NCBI RefSeq assembly: GCF_003597395.2
Contig: NC_133776.1
Coordinates: 38,273,679-38,337,678, forward strand
DNA: 64,000 nucleotides
Origin: Chelonoidis abingdonii
Lineage: Eukaryota > Chordata > Testudines > Testudinidae
Direction: 5' to 3'
Shown here in pieces: positions 35,951-47,756 of this stretch (positions are counted from its first letter, which is position 1; each line of letters begins with the position of its first letter). The notes under the pieces are model-generated. The model did not search any database. It was not told where the DNA came from and worked only from the letters and a program-made list of their open reading frames with translations. A program made the position numbers and the translations under genes.

Positions 35951-37487
35951 CCTATAAAGTCAGGCTCAGTAGAGAAGAAAGGGTAGATTATCTGCAGCAT
36001 CCAGTTTCCACTGAGCTCAGCAGCAAAGAGGGAAAGAGCAGCAAACATTTTAAGGAGGGAATCTAGAGTTCACGGAAGAACTAAGTCAACAGCTCTGGAA
36101 ACTGAAGCTCAGCCTTCACAGAACAAACACAGGCAGTGGATGAGAACTCTTCCCCACTGAGGGGATTCATCACTTATCTGAGGAGACCATCTTTAGGCAT
36201 GAGAGTCACTAGCCCCCTTCTGTCCTGGACCTCTCCCCTGAGCCTGCGAACAAGGGCATCCGCTGTGCTGCAGACACTACCTGTCTAACAAAGGCTGCGC
36301 TCAGATCACTGACCCTGTCACATAAATCACCAAAGAACTATAGATGATAACTACTACTAGCTGGCTTTGCAGATGAACTGGTGGCCTGTACTGGAATTAG
36401 CAATTCAGAATCTCACGTTGTGACAGTAAGTTTACCGAGCCCCTGAGCCATCCAGCCTCTTATAAAATTGATGTTAGCCGTATGTCAGCGTGATCTTTAC
36501 CCAGTAGGTATGTAAGCACCTTCATAATTATTCAAAAGAGGGAATAGCAGTAAGTATTTGAAATGCCAAAGCAATGGGAAGCATTTATGTTCACAGCAGA
36601 TTGAAATGCCCTAAAACTATACCCTCCATATTGGTAAAGAGATAAGGAGAGGCCTGACACTGAATTCCTAGCCCTACCGCTCAAGAGAAGTTAAGACACC
36701 TCAACAACACACATAAGGAGAGACACTCCCTCACTGTACCTTTACAAGTTGAAATTAGTAAAGTTCTCAATAGAAATACCTGAGAGAAAATCAAGAATAT
36801 ATGGAGGGGACGCCTCCAGCAGTTTCACCTATGCTCTACCCCTGCACACACCCACCTCACAAGCATCCCTTATAATGGGACACTTGTAATCCCAAAGTTC
36901 CACATCTGTGTAATGCACTGGGTAGGGGTTACTCCCCAGTGTGGCCACTCCCGCCTGGCCAGGCATGGTACAACAGCCTCTTTGACTTTGGTGTCCCTTA
37001 TCCACAGTCCTGCCAAGCCTGCGGTGGTTTTCCCCTTTTCACGATTAATCACTCTGGCCAGGTTGCTTATAGTCCCAACACATTTTGGGATAATAAAAAA
37101 AGTCCCACAAAATAGAAGCTTAGTGACATTATCTGAGACCTACAACCCCACCCTGGATTCAAAAGCTCTTCTCCTCCCATGTCCTCACATCAAGTGCACT
37201 TTTACATCTTCTTCCTTGAGAGACAGTAAGTGAACACGCACACTCTCTCTGCTCTGGGTTCAAGCCAGGGTACTGTATTAAGCAGCTAAGTTCTGCTTCT
37301 TCAAACACAGTGCTGTTTCCCCAAACCACTTCCTACCTTCATCTGCCTCCAGACTCTTCCACAGATCAGCTCCTTCTGGTGCTTTCTCTCAGGAGGTTCC
37401 AGCTCCTTGGGCCACTTCTTATCAGTCTGTGGCTGATAGAGATGTAAGGGACTGTTGTCCTCTTACTAAAACACAGTGAGGGGATTT
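35951..37487. other. Intergenic, nothing recognised
   Basis: No gene is seen. The 106-codon frame at 36913-37233 has no recognisable domain. A GC-richer patch near 36900-37050 is unassigned. Confidence 0.5.
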
Positions 37488-37520
37488 TTTTTGTTTTTTT
37501 TTTTGTTTGTTTGTTTTTTG
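37488..37520. repeat. T-rich low-complexity run with TTTG units
   Basis: Runs of T broken by single G, with TTTG units repeating, lie just upstream of the LTR-like block. It could be a retroposon tail or simple sequence. Confidence 0.85.
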
Positions 37521-37599
37521 GTGGGCTAACTCCCAGTGCCAAAAGAAAGGGGAAGGGTTGATGGGAAATCAGGACCCTGAGACTGACAATCCCCAGGAA

Positions 37600-38660
37600 C
37601 CATGGGGAGAGGCCAATGCTCCAGATCGCCTGTTTGACAACCTGTGAGCTGGAATTGCCAGGGTCAGACAGAGTGGGGCTGAGCTAAGAAGAAAGCAGGG
37701 GCACAAGCTGAGCTGGGGAACTGCTGTGCCAGATCCAGAGGGGCCAGAAAAGCAGCCCAGGGAGCAGATCCTGTTCTGGGAGCACAACTGCAGCCACAGA
37801 GCCAGAGACACAACACAGAGAGAGCAGACCCTGTGCTGGGAGCAGGACTGCAGCACAGAGGCAGAGGGGTCAGAGAAGCAGCCCAGAGGGCTGGAGGCAG
37901 AGCAGTAGCAGTGCTGAGGCAGAATGGAGCCGGGGCTAGAACAGGAACTAGGACTGGAGCTGGAGAAGTCTGGAGCTGGGTACAGTGAGCAACTGGCGCC
38001 AGCCAAAGGGGGACTCTGGGCAAAGGGCCCAGCGCAGAAAGACACCCCCAGCCAAGGGTCCTTGCAGCTCAGACTGGGAGGGGGATCTTAACCCGATGGG
38101 GGGCTGACATTGGGAAGAAGGATCCCACCACCCAAAGCCCGGAAGTGTCTGGCCACCACCAGAGCAAGTGTCCAACCCACAGCATCCCTGCAGCACAGCC
38201 AGGGCCTGAGAAGGAGGCCTGGGACCTACAAGGAACAAACTGTGAACTGCCCTGACATTCCAGAGAGACTGTTTGTGATGTTCTCTGCCACAGAGCAGAG
38301 TGATGTGTTTTCCTTTAACCTTTCCCATTTTTCCTTATTCTTTTTAAAATTAATTGCTGATTAAATAAATTGTATTTGCTTTAAATTGTATGTAATGATC
38401 AGTGGGTCAGGGAAACGTCCTGTGCAGAGAGAGTACCCCAGTGAGGGGATATCTTAGCACCTGTCCTAGGTGACCACAGCAAGGTTAAGGGTTGAGCTCC
38501 CCAGGAATCCTGGGCCAAGCCTTGTTGGTGTTACAAAGACTCTGCCAGACAGGAGAGTGGAAAAAGAGTCCTAGAGGGCAGGGAGGCCTCTGGGTAAAGG
38601 AAGTGGGAGCAAGGACTCAGATCCTTCCGCTAGCCCATTTCATCAGGGTAGTGCAGAAGC
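37600..38660 (+). mobile_element. LTR-type retroelement block with internal tandem motifs
   Basis: GC- and purine-rich sequence with an internal duplication. AGAGGGGCCAGAAAAGCAGC at 37738 recurs as AGAGGGGTCAGAGAAGCAGC at 37864, and TGTTCTGGGAGCA recurs as TGTGCTGGGAGCA. An AT-rich part follows with ATTAAATAAATTG (candidate poly(A) signal near 38362), then TGGGTCAGGGAAACGTCCTG and AGAGTACCCCAGTGAGGGG. This layout fits an LTR read on the plus strand. No termini or duplication were located. Overlapping minus frames of 158, 126 and 119 codons are rich in Ser, Pro and Cys and reflect composition. Confidence 0.5.
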
Positions 38661-39379
38661 CAGGAAAGTTTCCTTGCAATAGCAGGCCCATTCCTCTGCT
38701 CACACAGAGGCTTCCCTGGCAGCACACAGCTCCTCACAGGCTATGTCCTCAACAGATACCCAGAAGGCTTTTTCCTAAATGCCTTTCCCTAGCAGCTCCT
38801 CTTCTTAGGAGCACCTCAATTTAGCAGCACCTGAGCTCTGGTAGCTTTCTGTCAAGTCCAGGTACTCATTAGCTGCTAACCAGCCACAGAGGCAGTTAAA
38901 TACATCTAGGTGGGCCAAGATGGAGTCAATCTCCTTCAAGAAGCCTGTCATGAATAGGCTGGGCCCTAACTGCCCTTAAAGAGTCCAGCCACCCTATGAT
39001 CTGTCCCTTCACTTTTATTGATAAAAATGATTTACAGGAGAAATACAGAACCATTCAGATGAGGCTATAAAAAGAGTCTTTTGCAATAATGGAAGGAATT
39101 CCTCTGCATTTTCAGTTTCCTCCGTTAATAATTTGTGTCCCTCTTACTTTGGGTCTTTGTCAAACACCGTGTCCCACCTTTGGGCCTTCACAAGACCAGG
39201 GGTATGGGTGCATACACACAATCAAAAGAGTAAGACAAAGAATAGGGTAGGTCAGAGTACAAATCAGGCCGTTATCCATCTAAGTGCCACGTATGTGTAA
39301 CCCACACAAGTTCTGGGTGTGGTGTTCTGTCCCATCTGGTGGCACCAAGACCACTTAAAGAGAGAGAAAATGAGTCTGC
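38661..39379. other. Intergenic, nothing recognised
   Basis: No gene is seen. The start of this stretch may still belong to the preceding repeat. Confidence 0.45.
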
Positions 39380-39495
39380 TCTGCAGCCTTAGCTAACAGC
39401 CTGTTGGCTTTTAGCTCATGCTGTAGAGACTCATGCACTAAGCTCTGGAGGCCCCAGGTGCGATCCCGACCGGGGAGTATCGCTGTTATATATAC
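39380..39495 (+). mobile_element. tRNA-like SINE fragment
   Basis: TTTTAGCTCATGCTGTAGAG looks like an A-box region, and CCCCAGGTGCGATCCCGACC like a B-box region, about 40 bases apart. It differs from the Cry-type head at 11873, so it is a different SINE family or a diverged copy. It is not a tRNA gene: no cloverleaf can be folded with confidence. Confidence 0.55.
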
Positions 39496-41129
39496 ATCTA
39501 CAATTCATTGGCAAATGCAAAAATTTGAGCAATATCTTTGTGAGCACACGCAATATGTCCACAAACCAGGAAGCTGGGCCAAGGCCTAAAGCATCACTAT
39601 TACTTGCTAATACAGTACAGTGGCCCTCAATGACAGTTAACTGCCACCAACCATGTTTTCCTCTTGTAAAGACTCACAGCAAATACAGAGCCCACCTCTT
39701 CAACCTGAGTTACATTCATTCCACCCACAACTTGCTAAATCCAGGTAACATTTCATAGAGAGACTCAATCCTCAGTAATTCTACTGGGCTAAAAACAGTT
39801 AATAATAAAATGTGTAACAAGTGCCTCAGAGCAATATTGTTGCTGTTTCTTCAGTGGAAAAACATGATTAATGTTCCTTAAGAAAATAGCGCTTCAGTGA
39901 CTATAACTTATGTGCCATGATTATATATCACCCATGTGCCACATTGGAGCTGCAGAGAAAACTTTACTCCTGCTGATCAAACCTAACAGCTGCATGATAG
40001 ATTTCTTGGTATTGCTCAGTTTAGAATCCTATGTATGTAGCAATGGCTCAGACAGTAACATATAGGAAGACAAAGCAGGGCGATTCACAAACCTTGCACA
40101 GGAACGTCATGTAATGGTGTATGCGTAGAATCACATGGGGAGCATTGCAGCAAGCAGGGATGCTCACTCACCTTCCCCTACCGCTGCTGCCAAAGGCTTC
40201 TTTGCTGATTGTTACAGGAGCAGCAAAGTTCTAACCCTGCTAATAGGCTGGATTGTAATTTATGAGCATCATTAGACTATAGCTGCCGCTGTGATAGAAA
40301 AATGGCAAAGGGTCACTTTATAGTGTTATGTATCTATAGTGAAAATGCCTACAATGATGCCCTGTTAAGGTCTTAAGAGAAAGACTGTAATAATCAGTGC
40401 AGCCAGCACCTCTACCATAACAAGTATTACAGGGCATTCTGGGGGGCGGGCAGTGTGGCTAATATTCTAGAATAATATTTGTCTACATATTTATAGGGCT
40501 TCATTCACCATAGTGGCTGAGCACCTCCAATGGATTTAAAAATAGAATAATAACAACAGTTGCTTTCTGATTTGTCCTTCCCAGACTGAAGGAAGCCTGG
40601 CTCGATAGGTTTACAGTTTTGTGCGTTGAGTGAGTGTGGTGTGTAGGCACGGGATAGAGCACCTCTTTGTGGGAAAGCAATGTGAAGCAATGAGATTTGC
40701 ATTTAGTTCTGAGAAGAGTGAACTCTGCGGTCATTCTGACATCATGCAGGAGTGAATTCAAGAGCTTCTTGTGAAAGTTCTGTCTCCCACACTCACGCCT
40801 CCTTCTATTGATTGGCACTTTCGTTGTTTCAGTGGAATACCGCTGCCATGGGAAGGGAAGATTCTAGGGCCAGTCCCATGGGAGATTTTGAATGTCACAA
40901 CCCATCTTAAACAGAGCCCTGTGATCAATGGTGAGCTGAAGTGATGTGTTCATGTGCAGTAGTGTTGTTAAACAGTTGAGTTTGAACCAGTTGGAGGTTT
41001 TTCAGAATGTGTGATTTCTTCGCTAGATATAGGGAGTGTCACTCTATTTATCTTAGGTAATCCTCTGGCAGAATTACTGTATTATCTGAGCACCTCACAC
41101 TCTTAAATGTTTTTATTCTCGTAACATCT
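39496..41129. other. Intergenic, nothing recognised
   Basis: No gene is seen. Overlapping minus frames at 40501-40818 (up to 105 codons) have no family resemblance. Confidence 0.5.
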
Positions 41130-41262
41130 CTCTGAAATAGTGAAGTGCCATTACTCTATTCTACACATGGGGAAGGGAAGCATGAAGGGTAAGTGACTTT
41201 CTCAAGGTCCCACAGGAAGTCTGTAGCAGAGCATAGAATTGAACCTGGGTCTGCTAAATTCT
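41130..41262 (-). repeat. MIR fragment
   Basis: TTCTACACATGGGGAAGGGA, GTAAGTGACTTTCTCAAGGT, CCCACAGGAAGTCTGTAGCA and ATTGAACCTGGGTCTGC follow the minus-strand MIR order closely. Confidence 0.75.
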
Positions 41263-41678
41263 AGTCCCTGCTCGTTCCCACTTCCGCCAGCAGAGGCCCC
41301 AGGACTCTCTTGGCTGGGGAGTCCCTCCTCTCTCTTACAGCATATGAGCTGATGCCACCAGAAGTCAAGTTCTCAGCGGACCCCTCTGTACTCCACTACA
41401 CAGGAACAGACTCCCCATGCACCAGGTCGAAACACTCTTTGGCCTGGCAACTCTTCGGTCCAGATAGATGGGCATTTCTGTGGCATTGCAACCCCATGTG
41501 CCAAGTTGCAGCACCACTCATTAAAATTTGACCCAGCTGCCCCTCAATGGCATTGCAACCACACAGCTGAGGCAATACTCCAGCCCGCTCTGGTAGCAGC
41601 TATACTGATTTCGTAAGGGACCACTGCTTAAAAGTGGTCACATCATGTCCCCTTCCCCCTCCAATACAGCAGCCTATG

Positions 41679-41809
41679 TAGGGTGACCAGATGTCCAAAT
41701 TTTATAGAGACAGTCCCAATTTTGGGGTCTTTTTCTTATACAGGCTCCTATTACCCCGCCCCCTCCACCTCCTGTCTCAATTTTTCACACTTGCTGTCTA
41801 GTCACCCTA
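41679..41809. mobile_element. Short hAT-type MITE, TAGGGTGACCAGA family (131 bp)
   Basis: TAGGGTGACCAGATGTCC at the left; the right end is CTAGTCACCCTA. Flanks AGCCTATG (41671-41678) and AGGCTATG (41810-41817) match at seven of eight bases, the hAT duplication length. Same family as 23297-23419. Confidence 0.85.
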
Positions 41810-41892
41810 AGGCTATGGGTCTTTGAGCAAATACAAAAACCTTTGGAAGGTATTTGCAACTCTTAGACTACCCTAATTGGCTAAAACACCAA

Positions 41893-42197
41893 GGGTATGT
41901 CTAGACTACCCACTGTATCAGCAGGTAGCGATCGATTTCTTGGGGATCAATATATCGCGTCCCATCTAGACGTGATATATTGATCCCCGAACATGCCCCT
42001 GTCGACACCGGAACTCCAGCAGTGCGAACGGCGGTAGCGGAGTCGACAGGGGGAGCCGCGGACGTTGATCCCGCGCCGTGAGGACGAGAGGTAAATCGAT
42101 CTAAGAGACTTCAACTTCAGCTACGCTATTCACGTAGCTGAAGTTGTGTATCTTAGATCGATCCCTCCTCCTTCCCCCCCGTAGTGTAGACCAGCCC
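41893..42197. mobile_element. PIF/Harbinger-like MITE with stacked hairpins (305 bp)
   Basis: The ends are GGGTATGTCTAGACTAC and GTAGTGTAGACCAGCCC, with CAA duplicated on both sides (41890-41892 and 42198-42200). Inside are three perfect inverted repeats: 15-base arms at 41942-41956 and 41974-41988, 9-base arms at 41998-42006 and 42042-42050, and 14-base arms at 42112-42125 and 42133-42146. The last pair is flanked by further 12-base arms (42095-42106 and 42151-42162). CpG pairs are frequent in the middle, which suggests a fairly recent insertion. Confidence 0.8.
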
Positions 42198-42219
42198 CAA
42201 GAAAAAGGATGAGCTTGCT

Positions 42220-42335
42220 CAGTGCTTAATTTGTAATGAAAGAGGTGCTGGGGCTCAAGCAATTTTTTTACTGTGATAACTGACATGGCAAGTCCAGAAG
42301 TGCTGGGGCTCAGCCCTGGCACAAATTAAGCACTG
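42220..42335. mobile_element. Short hAT-like MITE, CAGTGCTTAATTTGT ends (116 bp)
   Basis: CAGTGCTTAATTTGT pairs exactly with ACAAATTAAGCACTG. GGTGCTGGGGCTCA occurs near the left and AAGTGCTGGGGCTCA near the right in direct orientation. The flanks AGCTTGCT and ATCTGGCT match at six of eight bases, consistent with an old 8-bp duplication. Confidence 0.8.
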
Positions 42336-42343
42336 ATCTGGCT

Positions 42344-45300
42344 ATTATTTCTGGCCCAAGTGTATGTGAAGATGGAAAAAAATAGCAAAAATAATTTATC
42401 AAATGTGTCCATAAGTAAAATACACTCCATGATTAAACAACCAATGGTTTGGTCAGCTCTAGTCATTCTTCTGGCTCTCCAGTTCAAGAATTTTGCATTT
42501 CTTACTCGGCATAATGTGGATCTAGACTAATAACACAGCTTCTCTGAGAAAGAAAAGAGCGTTCAGATGAAACCACAGCATCTAAATAGTTTAGCCAATA
42601 CATGTCTGAGCAAGAAATAACAGAGGGCCACTGTATGTTATCGTTTTATTCCATGATACTGGGCAAATTGCTGAGGTGTCCTGTGCCCCATTTTGCCTAG
42701 CTACGATAACACTGACTTACCTCAGAGCAGTGCTTCCTTCATATTTATAAATGCTCCGAGATTCTTGGGTGAAATATTCTATATAAAGGCAAAGTATTAT
42801 TGTACTTTATCTTGACTGAAAGCATCAATGAGGATGCCTCTGTTACACTCTTAAGAGAACTATATATTTGAAGCCTGTATATCAAATATTCTAGAATAAT
42901 GTATTTATGCAGGTACTTATGTGGTTGCCATCATGGTCGCATCTGAGCACCATGTGTTTAACAATAGAAATAACATTCAGAGTCTCTCCTAATCTCTGTT
43001 TCCATCCTTCCCAGCCTGTAGCAGAATGGACTTGATTAATTTATAGCTTTATCCTCATATCCCCCCAGGCAATTGGAAGCAGGAAGTATCCGCAGAGCTG
43101 GACTCCTGATGTGCAGGGAGCGTATGGTGCCTGTGCAGATTGCAAACATCCTGTGTCCCAGTGCAGTAGACCTACAGCAGCACTGCTACAGGCAGGGTTC
43201 TCTATGTTGGCAGAGACACCGGCAGGATTTCCTCCTTAATTATTACCTAGATTGTATCTGTTGCAGATGAGAGAATTACCTATACAGGGTGAGTATAACC
43301 CATTCTTTGGCCTTAGGTCCCAACATCCGTCAAGGAGCATTACAAATCCACATGCTGAACTTGCTGCTGTATTTTATTCAACAGGTGATCCCTGAGCTAG
43401 TTTATGAATCAAAACCACACGTTGTTCCCTATAGCTAATCCAGCAAATAGATGACATACAGTGCTACCATGAAATGTGTGCCTAATTAATATGTTCATTT
43501 CAGAGAGGAGTATGCAAATAACTGGTGTGTTGGGCTAGAACCTTCTACATTTGGTCAGATTATAAGCCATTTATCATTATCTTCCAGCTCAGGCATATTA
43601 GCCATGAATCTGACCTAATTCGCTTGTGGGAAATATCCGCACCATTGAGGAGTATAACTAAATCAGTATTTTTTCCTCTAGCTGCCTGTGGACTTTAAAA
43701 ACTAACTAAACTGAGAAAATATTCTCTCCTTAGTTCACAGTTTGTAAAGAGCCTCCTTTATTTTGAACCAATAATGAATGGTAGCCTTAAGGTCACCAAG
43801 CAGTCTGTGAAACATCTTTTCTTTCTGTGTCATTGCCAGTTAACTTTTTAAGCTAGATGCTTGTTTGTTAGCTTTTTCCTCGGCAAATCTAAGTATTAAT
43901 TTAAACAAAGACTAAAAGCAAAGGAAATAGATACATGTAAAACTATAGAGTATATTTTCCCCCTAGTTATGCACAGGACCAGAATAGGCTAGATGTCTAT
44001 CAGGTCTTTGTCAAGGTGGTCATATTATCCTTCACACTTATTAGCTGGCTTCAGTGTAAACAGATCCCAGATATCTTTATATCTCATTTTCATGTCTCAA
44101 TTTATTGTACTGCAATTTAAGCCCAGAAACAAGCTAAACTTTTGTTGCCAAAGTTGAGCTGTATTTTTTTTCTTTCTTTCTTATCTCCAGGGCTGTCAGA
44201 AGTCATTCATCAGGTTCACTGATGTGGCCACAGAATAGTGAGAACCAGACACTGCAATATGGTTCAGTATGGAAGCTGGAACTTTACTTAACTTGTACCT
44301 AACAGGGGAAACCTTGCCAAACTCCCCAGTTCCATTGCAACTTTCAGCAGATACCAGTGGCCCCTGATCCACTATTAGCCTGATGGTAAGTGTGATGGCC
44401 AGGTCTGATCTATTCCCTCAAGCCTGCCAAAGGACCCTGACTTGACTCCAGAGTCCTGACCAGCTCCCCTCCTCCAAGCTGGAGGAGAAATGAGATGAGG
44501 AGAGCCACAAGCTGCACGGGACAGATGCAAATGCCCTCACTATGCCATGTGAATGCCCAATACCAAAGCCCAGGCAACCCACTGGATTACCAGGACCTCA
44601 CTCAGATCCTTCCTAACCCCCCACCATCACAGTGGAGCCTGCCAAAGTTGTGACAATTTTAATGTAGACCTCCCAAACCAGACCTACATGATGTTGAGTG
44701 GAAGGAGAAAAAACCCACACTGCAGTTTGCTGATTTTTGCCAAATGATAAAAATCTCTTCCAGCCCCCCAAACTGTCTATTAACCAAGCCCCCCCTCACA
44801 GTGTCCCCTGAGCCCCAGCAAATAGATGAAGGATGAGGCTGAAACAGGGAAGCCCACAATATCTATGCCACCGAGGTGGAAGACTGTATGAACACTTCCT
44901 CTCTGTCCACTAATACCACAGAGGAGCCCAGCACCTCCCCCGATGGCAGTAGCTGTGAATGGGACAGGTCCAGAGGCTCAGCCTGTGATGCTTCCCTCCG
45001 CCTGTGCCAGACACCACAAGGATGGTACAGAGGGGAAAAAGAGAAGAAGCAGTCCCCAGAGGCTGAAGGTGAAGGGATGGACCTATGAAGGGAGTGTTTC
45101 CACTGCTTCCAGCCCCACCCTAGCTAATGGAGCGAGCAATTTCATAACATGCTTAGCTCATAGTAGTTTACTGACTGCATTTACAGTATAGAAACCTGTA
45201 ACTCTGCCTTTACCAGCAGACATCACAGTGAAAACACAGTTATTTCTATGGGTTTTGTAAGATAAACATGTGTGGCGCTATCTCAAAGGGCCAAACTGTG

Positions 45301-45660
45301 CCAACCTTCTTCACCTGGAGTAGTCCCTTACTCTATGAGTAGCCCATCTGGTTTCAGTGGAGCTACTTAGAGAGTAAGGTCCTATTGAATGTGAGTGGCA
45401 CAATCTGGTCCTAAAGCATTAGTGAAGTTATCTTAATTTGAAGTGAACATTCCAACTACAGTACAAATTATTGCTGAAAAATATGGAATAGCTGTTGGTG
45501 TTTAATATTCCTGTTTTAAACAGCAAGCAAATCTCAGTCATTAAAATCAAAAAGTAATTTAGTCTGAGTGGTAAGACAGAGTAGAAAAGCATTTAAAACC
45601 AAAATTGCATATTAGTTTGGAGATATTTGATACAGTAATAGTAATAAATAATACAAATTT
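42344..45660. other. Intergenic, nothing recognised
   Basis: No gene is seen. The GC-richer part at 44350-45110 has frames of 64-82 codons on both strands and could be an old LINE segment, but I find no motif to name it. Confidence 0.45.
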
Positions 45661-45664
45661 CCAT

Positions 45665-45845
45665 TTAGATGTGTAGTATCTGTGGATCTGAAAGCTCTTT
45701 ACAAAAGGTAGGTACAGAATTCCTATCCCAATTTTTGCGGGTGGGAGGCTTCAGAGGTGCAGATAGAATGAGTTGTTCAAGACAATATCAGAGTCAGAAA
45801 AAGAACCTAGAATGCCTGATTCCCAGTTCTATGTTCAGTCCACTA
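45665..45845 (-). repeat. Probable MIR-class SINE, diverged
   Basis: GATCTGAAAGCTCTTTACAA, TCCTATCCCAATTTTTGCGG, GAGTTGTTCAAGACAATATC and CCTGATTCCCAGTTCTATGT follow the order of a minus-strand MIR or related SINE with many changes. Confidence 0.45.
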
Positions 45846-45962
45846 TCTCCTTCCACACATGGAGGTCTTGGAACTCAATTAAACAAGAAGCTAAGGAAAG
45901 GACCCATTACTGGACATCTGTTTTGAGTAGTGAACAAACATTATTCCCAGGAAAGGTGTTTC

Positions 45963-45968
45963 TTTATT
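45963..45968 (-). promoter_or_regulatory. Distal candidate poly(A) signal (AATAAA, minus strand)
   Basis: TTTATT on the plus strand gives AATAAA on the minus strand, about 1.8 kb beyond the KCNE4 stop codon. It would serve a long 3' UTR if the nearer signal is not used. AATAAA occurs often by chance in AT-rich DNA, so support is weak. Confidence 0.2.
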
Positions 45969-46229
45969 TAAATAAAAATTAGTGCCCATAAAAACAATAA
46001 ACTATAAATATATGACAATTATATACAACTCAGTATATACACCATTTTTACAGCTACAAATACATTTATACTAAAATAAAAGGATGGAGGAGAAAGCAAT
46101 GGAAAATGTGACAACTCACGTCAGTCTCAGTTGGAAAGTTTCAGGATTCAAGTGATTCCAGGCAAAGTGCCAAACTTAATTTGGCTTATTACAAACTTAA
46201 ACAGCCCCCTTTGGAGTAAATCTATCAAA

Positions 46230-46315
46230 AGCTTTATATGGTCTGATCTAAAGCTCACTGAAGTCAATGGAAAGAAAATCACTGACTTTAAGAGGTTTTG
46301 GATCAGGCCCCTAGT
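46230..46315. repeat. Dispersed palindromic element
   Basis: GGTCTGATCTAAAGCTCACT and GAAGTCAATGGAAAG face CACTGACTTTAAG and GGATCAGGCCCC. This is one of the clearer copies of the palindrome seen at 20094. Confidence 0.6.
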
Positions 46316-46984
46316 GACCAGTAAAGCTTTTTCCAACCACAAATATCCCCTGTGGTATAAGAAGGCTGAAGTTATATGTCTGTATGGCCTCTCCCATTAT
46401 ATTAACCCTTTAAAGTGAAAACAGAGCTCCCACTGCTAAACAGCAGGAGTACAGAGGGCTTTTGCCTCAGTTAATTTCTGCTGTTGTGTTCATGTTTTTC
46501 GAACTGTCTCGCAAGCTCTAATGCCAATGGATAAATCACAGAGCTATTTTAACTCAGGAAGTATGCAGGGATATTTTATAAGCATATTCCTGTGCAGTGC
46601 TTTAAGATTTCAGCTCTTTGCTGTTCTGCGTAAGAGCTAATCTATGCATAATGTTATAATAAAATTTCATGCATGATTGAAGTAATCATACTTTGATACA
46701 ATATTAGCCTTTGATTATTTAGAAAAAAATGAAATAATTTAGTAGCTAATGCATCTGTAAAACCACACTGCCATTTGCTGAGGAAAAGTGTTACAACAGT
46801 GGTTTAAAAAAATTACTGATCACAATATAGAAATGCATGTGCCACATGCAAGCCAATAGTGAAAGAAAAAGGAACAGACAAAAAATGCAACCTGATGTTT
46901 ATCTACATTGGTTTCAGTGGAAGGGTCAAATTCTCTGATGGTGTAAATGGGCACAACTTCCTAGACTTCAATGGAGAATTTCGC
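46316..46984. other. AT-rich, nothing recognised
   Basis: No gene or bounded repeat is seen. It lies downstream of KCNE4 and could be 3' UTR only if a distal poly(A) site is used. Confidence 0.45.
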
Positions 46985-47072
46985 CCTGAATACTTAGGGT
47001 AAAATCCTGGTCACCTTGAAGTCAAATGGGAGTATAGCCATTGACTTCAGTTCAGCCAAGGTTTCACCCTTA
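46985..47072. repeat. Dispersed palindromic element
   Basis: TTAGGGTAAAATCCTGGTCA and TTGAAGTCAAATGGGAG face CCATTGACTTCAG and AAGGTTTCACCCTTA, so the unit is a near palindrome of about 88 bases, related to the copies at 20094 and 46230. Confidence 0.6.
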
Positions 47073-47113
47073 ATAGTTAAAATTCTGCTCTGAGTTATAC
47101 CCATGAAAGACCA

Positions 47114-47119
47114 TTTATT
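47114..47119 (-). promoter_or_regulatory. Candidate KCNE4 poly(A) signal (AATAAA, minus strand)
   Basis: The first AATAAA I find after the KCNE4 stop codon, read on the minus strand. It would give a 3' UTR of roughly 640 bases. No transcript evidence is available here, and mammalian KCNE4 transcripts can have longer 3' UTRs, so this is only a candidate. Confidence 0.35.
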
Positions 47120-47756
47120 TCAATTCAGTGCAACAGAGCAGAGCTAGCATTTCTAGCTCTTACAGTTTGTAGCAAAGATCTTTTAACGTGTTTTGCACTG
47201 AAAGATCTCTGACTTTTGCAATCAAATTTATATTGCTAAATGCACATTTCTAATTGGTCATGTGAAGTCTCAGGCATCTTCAAGTAAAACTGCAGTGATT
47301 TGTGGCTTGCCAGAAGGAAACACAGTAAAAATACTTCTAGTAGATCACATATCTCTGAGAATGGACATTAACAATGATGATTCAAAACTAGTCACTTACA
47401 CTTGGATAACTACTCTCAACATTTCCCAGACATTTGCAGAATTTTGAAATATGCAGAGGATATATCAGTAATAGTTACCTACTGAGAAAAATATTCTCCA
47501 TATTCTTAGCACTTACAATAAAAAAACAGCAGTCAATTTTCTAATTAGTTTAAAAAAATAATAATTTTTAAGTTTCACTTTGATGTTTGTGTATTTGATT
47601 CCTCATCTTGCCAGCTTTCAAGAACATATTAGGCTCTAGAGCACAGCTACCTGTTGAGAGTTCATTGAGCAGGAAAGTAAAACTGCAAGATCTTAACATT
47701 AGTTCCATTCACTCTTTTGCTAGCTGGTGGGGCTGCTTTTCAAAGGCCTGCAAGTG

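Noticed and set aside
37569..38045. 158-codon minus-strand Ser/Cys-rich frame that could look like a keratin-associated protein
   Set aside because: It reads the antisense of tandem CAGAG/GGGAGCA words in an LTR-like block; there is no conserved start, domain or repeat register.
39380..39495. A functional tRNA gene
   Set aside because: The box-like words are spaced like a tRNA, but the acceptor and anticodon stems do not pair convincingly.
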